The translations under genes and the position numbers were made by a program. The notes beneath the pieces are model-generated. The model ran no database searches and was not told the DNA's origin. It saw only the letters and a list, made by a program, of their open reading frames with translations. Below are positions 16,326-22,991 of a stretch of 64,000 bases of DNA, piece after piece (position 1 is the stretch's first letter; the number at the start of each line of letters is the position of its first letter). The stretch lies in the NCBI RefSeq assembly GCF_015712165.1, contig NZ_JADPZX010000001.1:868001-932000 (forward strand), in the 5' to 3' direction. The stretch is from Streptomyces spinoverrucosus. Its GTDB lineage: Bacteria; Actinomycetota; Actinomycetes; Streptomycetales; Streptomycetaceae.

Positions 16326-17000
16326 TCAGGCCTCGGGGGTGGTGGGCACCACCGTGAGATGGCTCGCGGTACGGCGGTCGCGGGACCGGCGGCGCGGGGC
16401 GGGCGTGGGCCGGCGCGGCTCGCGCAGCACCATCGTGAGCCGGGTGCAGCCCATGTCCTGCATGGTCTTCGGGGTCTCGGCGACGATCCGGCAGTCGGTG
16501 GCGCCCCAGCGCGGGTCGGGGTGCAGCAGCGGACGGACCGCCCCGTCGTGCTCGACGGCCGCCTCGCCGACCGCGCGCACCCAGTGCGGCAGCCCGTGCC
16601 GGTAGGCGGCCTCCATGATGGGGTCCTGCGCGATCTCCCGGCGGATGGCCTGCAAGGCGTGGTCGTGGCCGTGCAGCTCCAGAGCGGCGGCGAAGTGCGC
16701 CAGCATCGGCAGGCACCAGCGCGACTCGTGCTCGCCGAGCACACTGGAGGCGTCCGGGTGGAACAGTACGAACCTCAGGAAGTTGTCACCCGGCATGGCC
16801 GTCGGGTGCGGCGCGATCCCGCGGAAGAGCGACGCGAACGCGCTGTTGGCCAGGACGACGTCCCAGCGGTGGTCGACGACGAGGGACGGAAAGGGCACGG
16901 CCTCCATGAAGGTGGCGTAGTCCTGGAGATACGACCGGGCCTCGGGATCCTCGGGGACGGACCGCAACGCGGACCGCTGCCCTCCTGCCTGCTGTGCCAT
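16326..17000 (-). CDS. MmyB-like ligand-binding domain protein lacking an HTH
   Basis: 224 residues. Residues 20-195 resemble the PAS-like MmyB/MLTR ligand-binding domain: YLQDYATFMEAVPFPSLVVDHRWDVVLANSAF at the start, then the FLRFVLFHPDAS block and HGLPHWVRAVGEAAVEHDG. Proteins of this family normally carry an N-terminal XRE helix-turn-helix of about 90 residues; here only 20 polar residues precede the domain. The basic, proline-rich tail (197-224) is also unusual. A promoter candidate on the minus strand is TTGACA (17075-17070)-N18-CAGGAT (17051-17046). Role unknown: it may bind a fatty-acid-like ligand or titrate a full-length relative. Confidence 0.8.
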   Translation of the reverse strand: MAQQAGGQRSALRSVPEDPEARSYLQDYATFMEAVPFPSLVVDHRWDVVLANSAFASLFRGIAPHPTAMPGDNFLRFVLFHPDASSVLGEHESRWCLPMLAHFAAALELHGHDHALQAIRREIAQDPIMEAAYRHGLPHWVRAVGEAAVEHDGAVRPLLHPDPRWGATDCRIVAETPKTMQDMGCTRLTMVLREPRRPTPAPRRRSRDRRTASHLTVVPTTPEA

Positions 17001-17113
17001 CGGGAGGTCACCCCTCTTGCCTATGGGCCTTCACGCGGCGCCTTGATCCTGCTGCCCCGAAGCTTGCTGTGTCAACTATCGTGGCATTTCATGCCCGTTG
17101 ACGGCTGAAATTG

Positions 17114-17127
17114 GCCACAGTTGTGGC
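17114..17127. promoter_or_regulatory. Inverted repeat upstream of the XRE gene
   Basis: GCCACA-GT-TGTGGC is a 14-bp inverted repeat with perfect 6-bp arms, 112 bp before the XRE start codon. A second pair, GTCAAC (17071-17076) and GTTGAC (17097-17102), lies just upstream. Both sit in the 238-bp gap shared with the divergent MmyB-like gene and could be operators for either regulator. Confidence 0.4.
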
Positions 17128-17188
17128 GAGACCTGGATGTGAGTTCGAAGCACCCGCTACTCTCCGGGAAGTTCACGGCAACCACTCG

Positions 17189-17220
17189 CGAGAAGTACGT
17201 GAGACGAGAAGTACGTGAGA
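17189..17220. repeat. Perfect 16-bp tandem duplication
   Basis: Two adjacent identical copies of CGAGAAGTACGTGAGA, at 17189-17204 and 17205-17220, end 18 bp before the preferred XRE start codon (17239). The second copy contains an in-frame GTG (17215) that could serve as an alternative start. It lies in the leader of the regulator gene; whether it is an operator or a recent slippage duplication is unknown. Confidence 0.75.
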
Positions 17221-17238
17221 GACGTAGGAGACCTGTCG

Positions 17239-17895
17239 GTGACGGATGGCTACGAGGTTCCCGGCGCCGCGGCGACGGCCACCCTGCCGGCCGTGATCGC
17301 CCGCGTCACCGCGCTCGCCGACCGGCTCGGCGTGCCGCACGCGGAGGTCTTCGACACCGCCCGGCTCTCGGTGGCCTGCGGTGTTCCCGAGCCTGTGGTC
17401 AGGGACCTGCTGCGCGGCCGCCCGGCGGGCGAGCCCGATGTGCAGGCACGGTTTCTGCAACGCCTTGACCTGCTGCGCCGCACCCGGCTGAAACCCACCG
17501 GACGCAAGTACACCCAGCAGGAGATCGCCGACGGCGCCGGGATGTCGCGGCAACAGGCGGGCGCCCTCATCAACGGCGACCGGCGGCCCACCATGGAGCA
17601 CTGCGACGCCATCCAGCGTTTCTTCCGGGTGCGCGCCGGCTTCCTCACGGCCGAGGACCCCGAGGCGCTCGCGGACACGCTCCAGCGCACCGAGCAGGAA
17701 CTGCTGCAGAAGCTCGCCGACCGGGAGCGGGAGGCGGCCGCCGCGGCCGACGACCCGCTGGAGCGGCTGCTCCAGGACCACGGCGTGCGCGGGATCGCCT
17801 GGCGGGCCGCCCAACTTCCCACCGACCAGCACCGCGACAAGGTCGCCGAGTGGCTGGACATGCTCCTGGAGAGCGTCAAGCGGCCCGAGTCGTGA
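17239..17895 (+). CDS. XRE-family regulator paired with a metallopeptidase
   Basis: 218 residues from the GTG at 17239, which has a good GGAGA site 7 nt away; GTG at 17215 would add eight residues. The helix-turn-helix is at about residues 92-150 (KYTQQEIADGAGMSRQQAGALINGDRRPTMEHCDAIQRFF), preceded by an alpha-helical domain of about 85 residues and followed by a charged helix (LQRTEQELLQKLADREREAAAAA) and a conserved C-terminal block (GVRGIAWRAAQLP). Its stop overlaps the downstream ImmA/IrrE-like gene, so the two are made together. This resembles XRE repressor/IrrE pairs in which the peptidase inactivates the repressor. Confidence 0.88.
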   Translation: MTDGYEVPGAAATATLPAVIARVTALADRLGVPHAEVFDTARLSVACGVPEPVVRDLLRGRPAGEPDVQARFLQRLDLLRRTRLKPTGRKYTQQEIADGAGMSRQQAGALINGDRRPTMEHCDAIQRFFRVRAGFLTAEDPEALADTLQRTEQELLQKLADREREAAAAADDPLERLLQDHGVRGIAWRAAQLPTDQHRDKVAEWLDMLLESVKRPES

Positions 17896-17909
17896 TCCGG
17901 GAGAGAACT

Positions 17910-18458
17910 GTGGGCATCGGTAAGGAAATGCGCCGTCTGTGCGGCGAACTGGTCGCGGAGCTGACCCTGCCCGCGCCGGCGCGGCCCGCCGACCTGTACG
18001 CCGCGCTGTGCGACGCGATGAGTAGACGCCGTGGCCGCCCCGTCCACTTCCGTACGGCCGCCTTCCCGGTCGGCACGGCCAGCGGGCTGTGGCTGGACAT
18101 GGCCGACCAGGACCTCGTGGTCATCGAGGAACGCACCGCCCCCGACCACCAGTTGGTGATCCTGGGGCACGAGTTGTGGCACATGAAGGCCGGGCACTGC
18201 AGCCATCACGTCGAGGGCGCCGCCGTCGCGGCCCGCTTACTCGACGACAACGCCGACCTCCAGGCGACCGTCCTGAAGGTCGCCGCCCGCACCCGCTTCG
18301 ACCTCGCCGACGAGAAGGAGGCGGAGCGCTTCGGACTGCTGCTCGCCAGCAAGTGCCGTACCTGGCTCGCCGGTTCGGCGCTTCGAGGGCCGGTGCAGCG
18401 CGATCATCTGGCGGGGCGGATCGAGGCGTCGTTGGGCTACGTCGGGCCGCAGCACTAG
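17910..18458 (+). CDS. ImmA/IrrE-like zinc metallopeptidase ('toxin' type)
   Basis: 182 residues from the GTG at 17910, with a GGGAGAG site; GTG 17892 overlapping the XRE stop is an alternative adding six residues. The zinc motif HELWH (HExxH) lies near the centre, within VIEERTAPDHQLVILGHELWHMKAGHC, and a downstream ADEKEAERFGLLLA resembles the family's third-ligand region. Such proteins cleave or bind partner XRE repressors; Streptomyces copies are often labelled toxins without proof. The codon at 18237-18239 (codon 110) is TTA, rare in Streptomyces, so translation should depend on the bldA leucyl-tRNA. Confidence 0.85.
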   Translation: MGIGKEMRRLCGELVAELTLPAPARPADLYAALCDAMSRRRGRPVHFRTAAFPVGTASGLWLDMADQDLVVIEERTAPDHQLVILGHELWHMKAGHCSHHVEGAAVAARLLDDNADLQATVLKVAARTRFDLADEKEAERFGLLLASKCRTWLAGSALRGPVQRDHLAGRIEASLGYVGPQH

Positions 18459-18599
18459 GTTGCGCTGAGCGGGCGAACCGGGTCGCGGTCGAGGCGGATT
18501 GTCAGTGGTGGACGGCAAGCTGGGAGTGCGCCGTCGAATGTGGGGGCGTACGTGCCGTCCGGGCGCGTGTTGCGACGACGAGGCCGGGAGAGCCGACCG

Positions 18600-18836
18600 A
18601 TGCCCACTGCCGTACTGACCGACCGGGAACGCACCGCCGTGCAGGCCTATCTGCGCCTGCTGCACACCGTACGAGCGGCGTTCGACACCGCGGCCGGCCC
18701 GCCGGACGCATGTCGACCACCCGTCGTCCCGCCCGCCGTCCTCGCCGAGGCGGAACAGGCCTTGGCGGAAGCGGGTCTGACGGGCAATGAGGAGGAGTTC
18801 TTCCGCCTGCTGCAGAGCTGGTGCCCGGAGTACTGA
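18600..18836 (+). CDS. Small conserved-looking protein of unknown function
   Basis: 78 residues from the ATG at 18600, behind GGGAG with a 9-nt spacer; an upstream in-frame start near 18540 lacks a ribosome site. Predicted all-alpha and soluble: DRERTAVQAYLRLLHTVRAAFDTA, then LAEAEQALAEAGLTGNEEEFFRLLQSWCPEY. No known motif was recognised. It is 141 bp after the metallopeptidase gene, probably separately transcribed, and convergent with the PPTase gene. Confidence 0.75.
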   Translation: MPTAVLTDRERTAVQAYLRLLHTVRAAFDTAAGPPDACRPPVVPPAVLAEAEQALAEAGLTGNEEEFFRLLQSWCPEY

Positions 18837-18848
18837 GGGCGGACGACG

Positions 18849-18872
18849 GCCGCACGCCGTCAGGCGTGCGGC
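18849..18872. terminator. Hairpin between convergent genes
   Basis: GCCGCACGCC (18849-18858) and GGCGTGCGGC (18863-18872) form a perfect 10-bp stem with a 4-nt loop that contains the PPTase stop codon. It lies 13 bp after the stop of the small plus-strand gene and could terminate both transcripts. Confidence 0.65.
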
Positions 18873-19540
18873 ACCGTCACCGACGTCGCCACCAGCCCCC
18901 GCTGGACCGTCCAGCGGCCGTCGAAGGAGCCGATGCGGCGGCCGCCGACCAGGGGACCGGGGACGAGAAGCTCGGCGTGGAAACGGCCGTGCGGCGCCCC
19001 GTCGGGGCCGACGACGAACTCTATGTCGGCCTCGGAGAAGTCCAGCCACTTCCGGGTGAGCGGGAACCACGCCTTGTAGACGGACTCCTTGGCGCTGAAC
19101 AGCAGGCGCTCCCAGTGGACGCCCGGATGGCGGGCGGTCAGCCGACGCAACCGGTCCTGCTCGCTCGGCAGGGCCACGGCCTCCAGCACGCCCTCCGGAA
19201 GCGGCGCGTGCGGTTCGGCGTCGATGCCGAGGGACGCCAGGTCGGTGGCGCGGACCAGCGCGGCGGCGGCGTAGCCCTCGCAGTGGGTCATGCTGCCGAC
19301 CAGCCCGGCCGGCCAGCCGGGTGCGCCGCGCTCGCCGGGCAGGACGGCCTGCGGGGGCACGCCGAGCTTCTCCATGGCACGGCGGGCACAGGCGCGTACG
19401 AGGGCGAACTCGCGCCGCCGTTTGGCGACCGCCCGGGCGACGACCGCCTCCTCCTGCGGGTACAGCGGCGCGGGCTCGGTGCCGTCGTCGCCGTGCACCT
19501 CCACGGACACCACCGAGTCGGGCAGCAGTTCCTCGATCAC
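18860..19540 (-). CDS. Sfp-type 4'-phosphopantetheinyl transferase
   Basis: 226 residues from the GTG at 19540, which overlaps the metallophosphoesterase stop (GTGA); a longer frame to 19606 lacks support. The two Sfp/EntD motifs are present: GIDAEPHAPLPEGVLEAV (magnesium-binding Asp and Glu) and WERLLFSAKESVYKAWFPLT ((F/W)SxKExxxK). It transfers the phosphopantetheine arm of CoA to carrier-protein serines of polyketide, peptide or fatty-acid synthases. Length and context match the stand-alone PPTase I recall as SCO6673 of S. coelicolor. No synthase gene is in this window, so it probably serves clusters elsewhere. Confidence 0.95.
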   Translation of the reverse strand: MIEELLPDSVVSVEVHGDDGTEPAPLYPQEEAVVARAVAKRRREFALVRACARRAMEKLGVPPQAVLPGERGAPGWPAGLVGSMTHCEGYAAAALVRATDLASLGIDAEPHAPLPEGVLEAVALPSEQDRLRRLTARHPGVHWERLLFSAKESVYKAWFPLTRKWLDFSEADIEFVVGPDGAPHGRFHAELLVPGPLVGGRRIGSFDGRWTVQRGLVATSVTVPHA

Positions 19541-20397
19541 GGCGTCGCGTCCTCCCTCGGCAGAATGCGGCGCAGCCGGCCCGGCGGCTCCTTGCGCTTG
19601 CGCCACTCACGCGGATAGCCCACCGACACCTCCTCGAAGCGGACGCCCTCGTGCCAGGTGGTCCGCGGGATGTGCAGATGGCCGTACACCATCGTCTCGA
19701 CCCGGAACCGGCGGTGCCAGTCGGCCGTCAGCCGCGTACCGCACCACATGGCGAACTCCGGGTACCACAGGACCTCGGTCGGGTGACGGTCCAGCGGGTA
19801 GTGGTTGACCAGCACGGTCGGCAGGTCCTCCGGGATCTCGGCGAGCCGCCGCTCGGTCTCCGCGACCCGCGCCCGGCACCAGGCCTCGCGCGTGGGATAG
19901 GGGTCGGGGTGCAGCAGGGCCTCGTCGCTGCACACGATCCCGGTCGAGTGCGCGTACGCCAGTCCCTCGTCCTTGGTCGTACAGCCGGCCGGCAGGAAGG
20001 AGTAGTCGTACAGCAGGAACAGCGGGGCCACGGCCACCGGGCCGCCGGGGCCCTCCCACACCGGGTACGGGTCCTCGGGTGTCGTCACGCCCAGCTCACG
20101 GCACATCTCGACCAGGTGCTCGTAGCGGGCGACGCCACGCAGGGTGACGGAGTCGGACGGGTGGGTCCACAGCTCGTGGTTGCCGGGGGCCCAGATCACC
20201 TTGCGGAAGCGGCCCGCGAGGGTTTCGAGCGCCCAGCGCACACTGGCCACGCTCTCCGCCACGTCCCCGGCCACCAGCAGCCAGTCGTCATCGGTCCCGG
20301 GGCGCATCCTCTCGACCAGCTCGCGGTTCTCCGCGTACCCGATGTGCAGGTCACTGATGGCCAGCAGCTGTCCGGCACCACCGGCCGTCGATGTCAC
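19537..20397 (-). CDS. Calcineurin-like metallophosphoesterase
   Basis: 286 residues, no signal peptide. All metal-binding blocks of the family are visible: ISDLHIGY (D and H), GDVAES, APGNHELW (GNHE), LVNHYPLD and VYGHLHIPR (GHxH). Substrate unknown; relatives hydrolyse cyclic nucleotides, nucleotides or phosphoproteins. Translational coupling with the PPTase suggests a link to CoA or phosphopantetheine metabolism, for example acting on the 3',5'-ADP by-product; that is inference. Confidence 0.93.
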   Translation of the reverse strand: MTSTAGGAGQLLAISDLHIGYAENRELVERMRPGTDDDWLLVAGDVAESVASVRWALETLAGRFRKVIWAPGNHELWTHPSDSVTLRGVARYEHLVEMCRELGVTTPEDPYPVWEGPGGPVAVAPLFLLYDYSFLPAGCTTKDEGLAYAHSTGIVCSDEALLHPDPYPTREAWCRARVAETERRLAEIPEDLPTVLVNHYPLDRHPTEVLWYPEFAMWCGTRLTADWHRRFRVETMVYGHLHIPRTTWHEGVRFEEVSVGYPREWRKRKEPPGRLRRILPREDATP

Positions 20398-20566
20398 CTG
20401 TAGCCCCTTCCACGATCACATGGTCGTGACCACGAGAGCACATGCGCACCATGGTCGGCAAGGACGACCGGAGTGTAGTGGGGGGATATCAGGAACCCCC
20501 GCCAGGGGTGGGTGTGATCGGAAATTCCGTAACCCGCATGTTGCACGCGGCGGGCTCGTGAAGCCG

Positions 20567-20624
20567 TATGATCGCCCCAACACCACCGCCTCGAACCTCC
20601 CTTCACTCAGGGGCGGTTTGGTGT
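20567..20624 (+). promoter_or_regulatory. Promoter -10 and leader hairpin of ATP-grasp gene
   Basis: TATGAT at 20567-20572 is a near-consensus -10; the nearest -35-like hexamer, TTGCAC (20541-20546), is 20 nt away, longer than optimal. Directly downstream, 20580-20590 can pair with 20612-20624 (ACACCA..CCGCC with GGCGG..TGGTGT, two-base bulge), leaving a 21-nt loop. The hairpin lies in the leader 70-114 nt before the start codon and could be an attenuator. Nothing else was recognised in the 296-bp gap 20398-20693. Confidence 0.4.
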
Positions 20625-20693
20625 CCCCTCATCCACCCCCAGGCCGGGCCGGCCCCGCTCCGCCGTGCCCGCGAACCGTGAAAGGCGGCCTGC

Positions 20694-21818
20694 ATGGTCT
20701 CTCGCGTACGCGTCTGGCTCAACCGCACGTACGCGGAGAACGTGTTCTTCATGGATCAGCTGCGGAGAAATCCCAGCGACCGGGCCGTCGAGATCCATGC
20801 CACCCACGGCGACCCCGACTCGCCCGTCCTCGCCGCCGCCGACACAGCCGACCTGGAGCCCGAGGGCCTGTCCCCCGCCGCGTACGTCGAGTTCGCCCTG
20901 AACGTGTGCGCCAGGCGTTCGATCGACGTGTTCGTGCCGCGTCTGCACCAGGCGGCGATCGTGGCGCACCGCGCCGAGTTCGAGGCGGTGGGTACGGCGC
21001 TGCTGGCGCCGCCGCCGGAGGCCGTGGCCGTCTTCCAGGACAAGGTGATCGCCTACGAGGCGGTGCAGGCGATCGGCGTGCCCGTGCCGCCGTGGTGGCG
21101 GGTGCGCGGCGCGGACGAACTCCTGGCGGCCGTCGAGGAGTTGGAGGCGGGCGGGCACAAGGCCTGCTTCAAGCCGGCGTCCGGTGCGGGCGGGGTGGGC
21201 TTCCGCGTGATCACGCGCGCCCCTTTCTCGATGCTGCACCTCAACGGGTTCCCGACGCCGTATGTGCAGCTCGACCTGGTGCTCGAGGCGCTGCGGCAGA
21301 CCGAGGAGCCGGTGGACTGGCTGGTGATGCCGCGGCTGGAGCAGCCGGAGGTGTCCGTCGACTGCCTCACCGGGCGCGACAACGTGGTCCGGCTGGCCGT
21401 CGGGCGGACGAAGAGCGGGCGTCGGCGCGGGTTCACGCTGCACGAGCAGGTCGTGGAGCCGGCGCGGCGGATCGCGGAGGGGTTCGGGCTGCACTATCTG
21501 TCCAACATCCAGTTCCGGATGTTCGGTGAGCGGCCGGTCCTGATGGATGTCAACGCGCGTCCGGCCGGTGGGTTGCATCAGCTGTCGCTGTGCGGGGTGA
21601 ACGCGCCGTGGGCTGCGGTGCGGTTGGCGCTCGGCGATGATCCTGGGGTGATCGAGCCGCCGTTTCTCGGACAGGACTACACGGTTGTGGCTGCTCCGCG
21701 GCCGGTGCGGGCGGTGTCCGTTCCCGCGCAGCGGGTGGAGGCGGAGGCTGCGGTGTTGCCGACGGCCGTTGCGGAGTCGGCGCCGGTGCAGTCTGCGGCG
21801 GAGGTGCTGCCGCTTTAG
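20694..21818 (+). CDS. ATP-grasp family ligase
   Basis: 374 residues. The N-terminus (MVSRVRVWLNRTYAENVFFMDQLRRNP) begins a pre-ATP-grasp domain; the ATP-grasp fold runs about 110-320, with nucleotide lysines in FQDKVIAYEAVQAIGVPVPP and GHKACFKPASGAGGVGFRV, and the metal site at FRMFGERPVLMDVNARPAGGLH (DxN). The final 50 residues are Ala/Val/Pro-rich and low in complexity. The family joins a carboxylate to an amine through an acyl phosphate. Similar stand-alone enzymes occur near tellurium-resistance (Ter) genes in Streptomyces, but none are here. Substrate unknown. Confidence 0.88.
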   Translation: MVSRVRVWLNRTYAENVFFMDQLRRNPSDRAVEIHATHGDPDSPVLAAADTADLEPEGLSPAAYVEFALNVCARRSIDVFVPRLHQAAIVAHRAEFEAVGTALLAPPPEAVAVFQDKVIAYEAVQAIGVPVPPWWRVRGADELLAAVEELEAGGHKACFKPASGAGGVGFRVITRAPFSMLHLNGFPTPYVQLDLVLEALRQTEEPVDWLVMPRLEQPEVSVDCLTGRDNVVRLAVGRTKSGRRRGFTLHEQVVEPARRIAEGFGLHYLSNIQFRMFGERPVLMDVNARPAGGLHQLSLCGVNAPWAAVRLALGDDPGVIEPPFLGQDYTVVAAPRPVRAVSVPAQRVEAEAAVLPTAVAESAPVQSAAEVLPL

Positions 21819-21834
21819 GGTGGGTGCCGGGTGC

Positions 21835-21910
21835 GGGTTTGCGGGAGCTGGTCGCGCCCACGCGGCGGAGCCGCACATTTACACAGCCCCGCGCCCCTGA
21901 TGACCCGGCG
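21835..21910. repeat. Dispersed Streptomyces intergenic repeat
   Basis: The segment beginning GCGGGAGCTGGTCGCGCCCA and ending CAGCCCCGCGCCCCTGATG matches a sequence I recall as recurring many times between genes in Streptomyces chromosomes. Its core is a GCGGC-GGA-GCCGC hairpin at 21862-21874. Here it lies between two convergent genes and may act as a bidirectional terminator. The assignment is from memory, not a search. Confidence 0.55.
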
Positions 21911-21934
21911 TCCCGGCTTCGGTCCCTTGAGTGG

Positions 21935-22815
21935 CTAGGTCGGGTAGCCCCACGCCTTTGCCAACTCCGCCAAGCGCGGGGGGAGTTCGGACGTCGGGTC
22001 GGCTGTTCGGGCGGGCTGGATGCGGCCCGACTTGATGGTGTTGCTCCAGTCGCCGAGCTGGGGGCGGAACGTGCCGTGGTCGCGGTTGCCGTAGTCGAGC
22101 ATGCCGCTCTCCCACTCGACGCCGAGGTACTCGCACACGCCGCGCGTCGTCTTCTCCGGCTCGGCGGTGAGTTCCTCGTACGTGATCACGTGCGCGCCGT
22201 CGAGGTGCCGGCGCGCCTCCTCCAGCTTCTCGGCGTACCCGAGCACCTCGTCGTGGATGGCCTCAAGGTCGGGATCCTGGCGGCGGTCGGTCAGGGAGGC
22301 GATGATCGCGCCCGGGTGGCGGAGCAGGAGTATGTAGCGGGCGTTCGGCCAACATCGCTGCAGCCGGGGCCAGATGAGGGTGTTGGGCGGCGTCTTGTCG
22401 ACGATGACGTCCTTGCCGCTGCGGGTCAGCTCCAGGTGCAGGATGCGGTCCCACAGGACGTGCTCCAGCTCCTGCTTGTCGAGCTGGAGTTCCCGCATGG
22501 CGGCCGCGGTGAAGTCGCGGGTGAGCTGCACGTGGACCGTGCGCAGGTGCATCTCGTGCGGGGCGCGGACGCGGCTGTGGCTGTTGAGCAGGACCCGCAG
22601 GAGGGTCGAGCCGGAGCGCACCGAGGAGAGCACGAAGACCGGCGAGTCCACCAGTCGGGGGCGCGCGGGGCGATGTACGACGACTTGTCCTGCCCGGCGG
22701 TCCGCGGCGAGGGTATGGCGCTCAGGGTCCGGCGCGGTGGGCTCACCGCCTGGATCATCAGCCTCCCTCGACGCCTCAGCCCCTTGCCGATCGAAGACAT
22801 ACGCGGGTCTCGCAC
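21935..22815 (-). CDS. Sulfotransferase, interrupted by a one-base frameshift
   Basis: The catalytic part reads VFVLSSVRSGSTLLRVLLNS (PAPS 5'-phosphosulfate loop), then IVDKTPPNTLIWPRL and ILLLRHPGAIIASL (3'-phosphate site), and ends GWGYPT-like. It is a sulfotransferase that would move sulfate from PAPS to a hydroxyl or amine; acceptor unknown. The N-terminus lies in another frame: GTG at 22815, with a GAGAGAGG site, gives MTVRDPRMSSIGKGLRRR and runs to SSYIAPRAP. One extra C in the run at 22657-22661 joins SSYIAPRAP directly to RLVDSPVFVL. The gene is therefore either a recent pseudogene or a sequencing error. It follows GH29 by 176 bp and is probably transcribed on its own. Confidence 0.75.
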
Positions 22816-22991
22816 CGTGACACCTCTCTCTTGCGCCTGGGCTCCGAATGTCACGGGCATTAGGCGAACTCCAGGTGTCCAAAGGGCAAAGAGCCGGGGC
22901 CACGGTTGGCCGTTTTCCGCCCGTGACCTGGCGCTTTTCCACTTCCTTAAAACTTCCTACGAGTTCCTGTCAACCTGCTCGGCGATCGGGG

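Noticed and set aside
17239..18458. Classical toxin-antitoxin module
   Set aside because: The second protein has a zinc-peptidase motif and resembles ImmA/IrrE, better explained as repressor control; no toxin fold is visible.
20694..21818. ATP-grasp gene as part of a graspetide (RiPP) cluster
   Set aside because: No short precursor-like frame with a repeated Thr/Glu core was found within 1 kb on either side, and no partner genes are present.
22816..22991. Promoter for the sulfotransferase at TTGACA (22973-22968, minus strand)
   Set aside because: The -35 is perfect but no acceptable -10 lies 16-19 bp downstream, so it was not listed as a feature.
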